Shown piece by piece: positions 4,676-5,040 of a stretch of 5,040 nucleotides of DNA; position 1 is the first letter of the stretch, and the number at the start of each line of letters is the position of its first letter. The notes under the pieces were generated by a model. The model made no database searches and was not told where the DNA came from. It saw only the letters and a list, made by a program, of their open reading frames with translations. The translations under genes were made by a program, and so were the position numbers. This DNA is from Candidatus Gottesmanbacteria bacterium RIFCSPLOWO2_01_FULL_49_10 (lineage in GTDB: Bacteria > Patescibacteriota > Microgenomatia > UBA10105 > UBA927). The DNA is taken from the NCBI GenBank assembly GCA_001781025.1, contig MFJZ01000046.1, positions 1 to 5,040 of the forward strand. The letters are read 5' to 3'.

Positions 4676-5040
4676 ATGCCAAAAGAAAAAACTCCGAGCG
4701 ATCAAAATGTCGAGCAACCTACTCCTCCGGGAGTCGCAGAAGTTTCATATTATGAAGCCGTGGGGCGTAGAAAAGTGGCAACCGCCCGTGTGAGACTTTA
4801 CGTCGTAAAAGAATCAGAAGAAGTGGTCAACGGGGTTTCTTTTGTAAAAGGAAATATCACGGTAAACGGTCGGCCAGTTGAGCAATATTTCCCCGGTGAA
4901 GTATATAAAAAGATGTATCTTGAGCCATTTCGGACCACCAATACATTATCGCGATTTGCGACAAGTGTGCGGGTAGCAGGAGGCGGGCTTTCGGGACAAC
5001 TGGGGGCAGTAGTCCATGGGATGTCTTGTGCTTTGGAAAA
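4676..5040 (+). CDS. rpsI: 30S ribosomal protein S9, 3' end cut by window edge
   Basis: S9 lies in the 30S head and its C-terminal tail reaches the P-site tRNA. The frame is open from ATG at 4676 to the window end, giving 121 complete codons; the C-terminal tail is not in view. Family features are YYEAVGRRKVATARVRLY (25-42), ITVNGRPVEQYF (61-72) and the glycine-rich VAGGGLSGQLGAVVHGMSCAL (100-120). Compared with E. coli S9 there is an extra N-terminal arm of about 20 Pro/Glu/Gln-rich residues and an insertion of roughly 10 residues around VVKESEEVVNGVSF (43-56). The start is 5 bases after the rplM stop with no Shine-Dalgarno motif. Starts further downstream would remove the core, so this ATG is preferred. 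Identity is secure. Confidence 0.95.
   Translation, partial: MPKEKTPSDQNVEQPTPPGVAEVSYYEAVGRRKVATARVRLYVVKESEEVVNGVSFVKGNITVNGRPVEQYFPGEVYKKMYLEPFRTTNTLSRFATSVRVAGGGLSGQLGAVVHGMSCALE

Overview
The window is a conserved translation and transcription gene cluster, all on the + strand. It covers the distal end of the bacterial spc/alpha ribosomal-protein region joined directly to the L13-S9 pair: map (5' end missing) - infA - rpmJ - rpsM - rpsK - rpsD - rpoA - rplQ - rplM - rpsI (3' end missing). All ten genes were recognised from their translated sequences. Start positions and possible alternatives are discussed in the entries.

The gene set is bacterial: IF-1, bacterial-type alpha subunit with a C-terminal domain, L36 and L17. 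rplQ ends in TGA in an ATGA overlap with rplM, and no gene needs TGA read as an amino acid, so there is no sign of a recoded UGA. The closely packed order rplQ-rplM-rpsI, few Shine-Dalgarno motifs, added lysine-rich or low-complexity tails on several ribosomal proteins, and heptad-based intergenic repeats suggest a Candidate Phyla Radiation (Patescibacteria, Parcubacteria-like) genome. That placement is an inference from style; no marker in the window proves it.

Layout: positions 2-664 hold the catalytic part of a type I methionine aminopeptidase, followed by a hairpin plus T-tract (684-720) that looks like an intrinsic terminator. A possible promoter overlaps the map stop codon. infA follows at 723-941. 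A 116-bp intergenic repeat (942-1057) then fills the whole gap up to rpmJ. rpmJ, rpsM, rpsK and rpsD follow with gaps of 9-24 bp. A 93-bp non-coding leader (2624-2716) with predicted internal pairing and an orphan perfect Shine-Dalgarno motif separates rpsD from rpoA. A second copy of the intergenic repeat (3638-3777) fills the whole gap between rpoA and rplQ. rplQ overlaps rplM by 4 bases, and rpsI starts 5 bases after rplM.

Functionally, S13, S11, S4 and S9 are small-subunit proteins, L36, L17 and L13 are large-subunit proteins, IF-1 acts in initiation, MetAP trims nascent N-termini, and alpha nucleates RNA polymerase assembly. The genes themselves are ordinary. The parts worth a second look are the paired inverted-repeat elements in two equivalent stop-to-start gaps and the rpoA leader.
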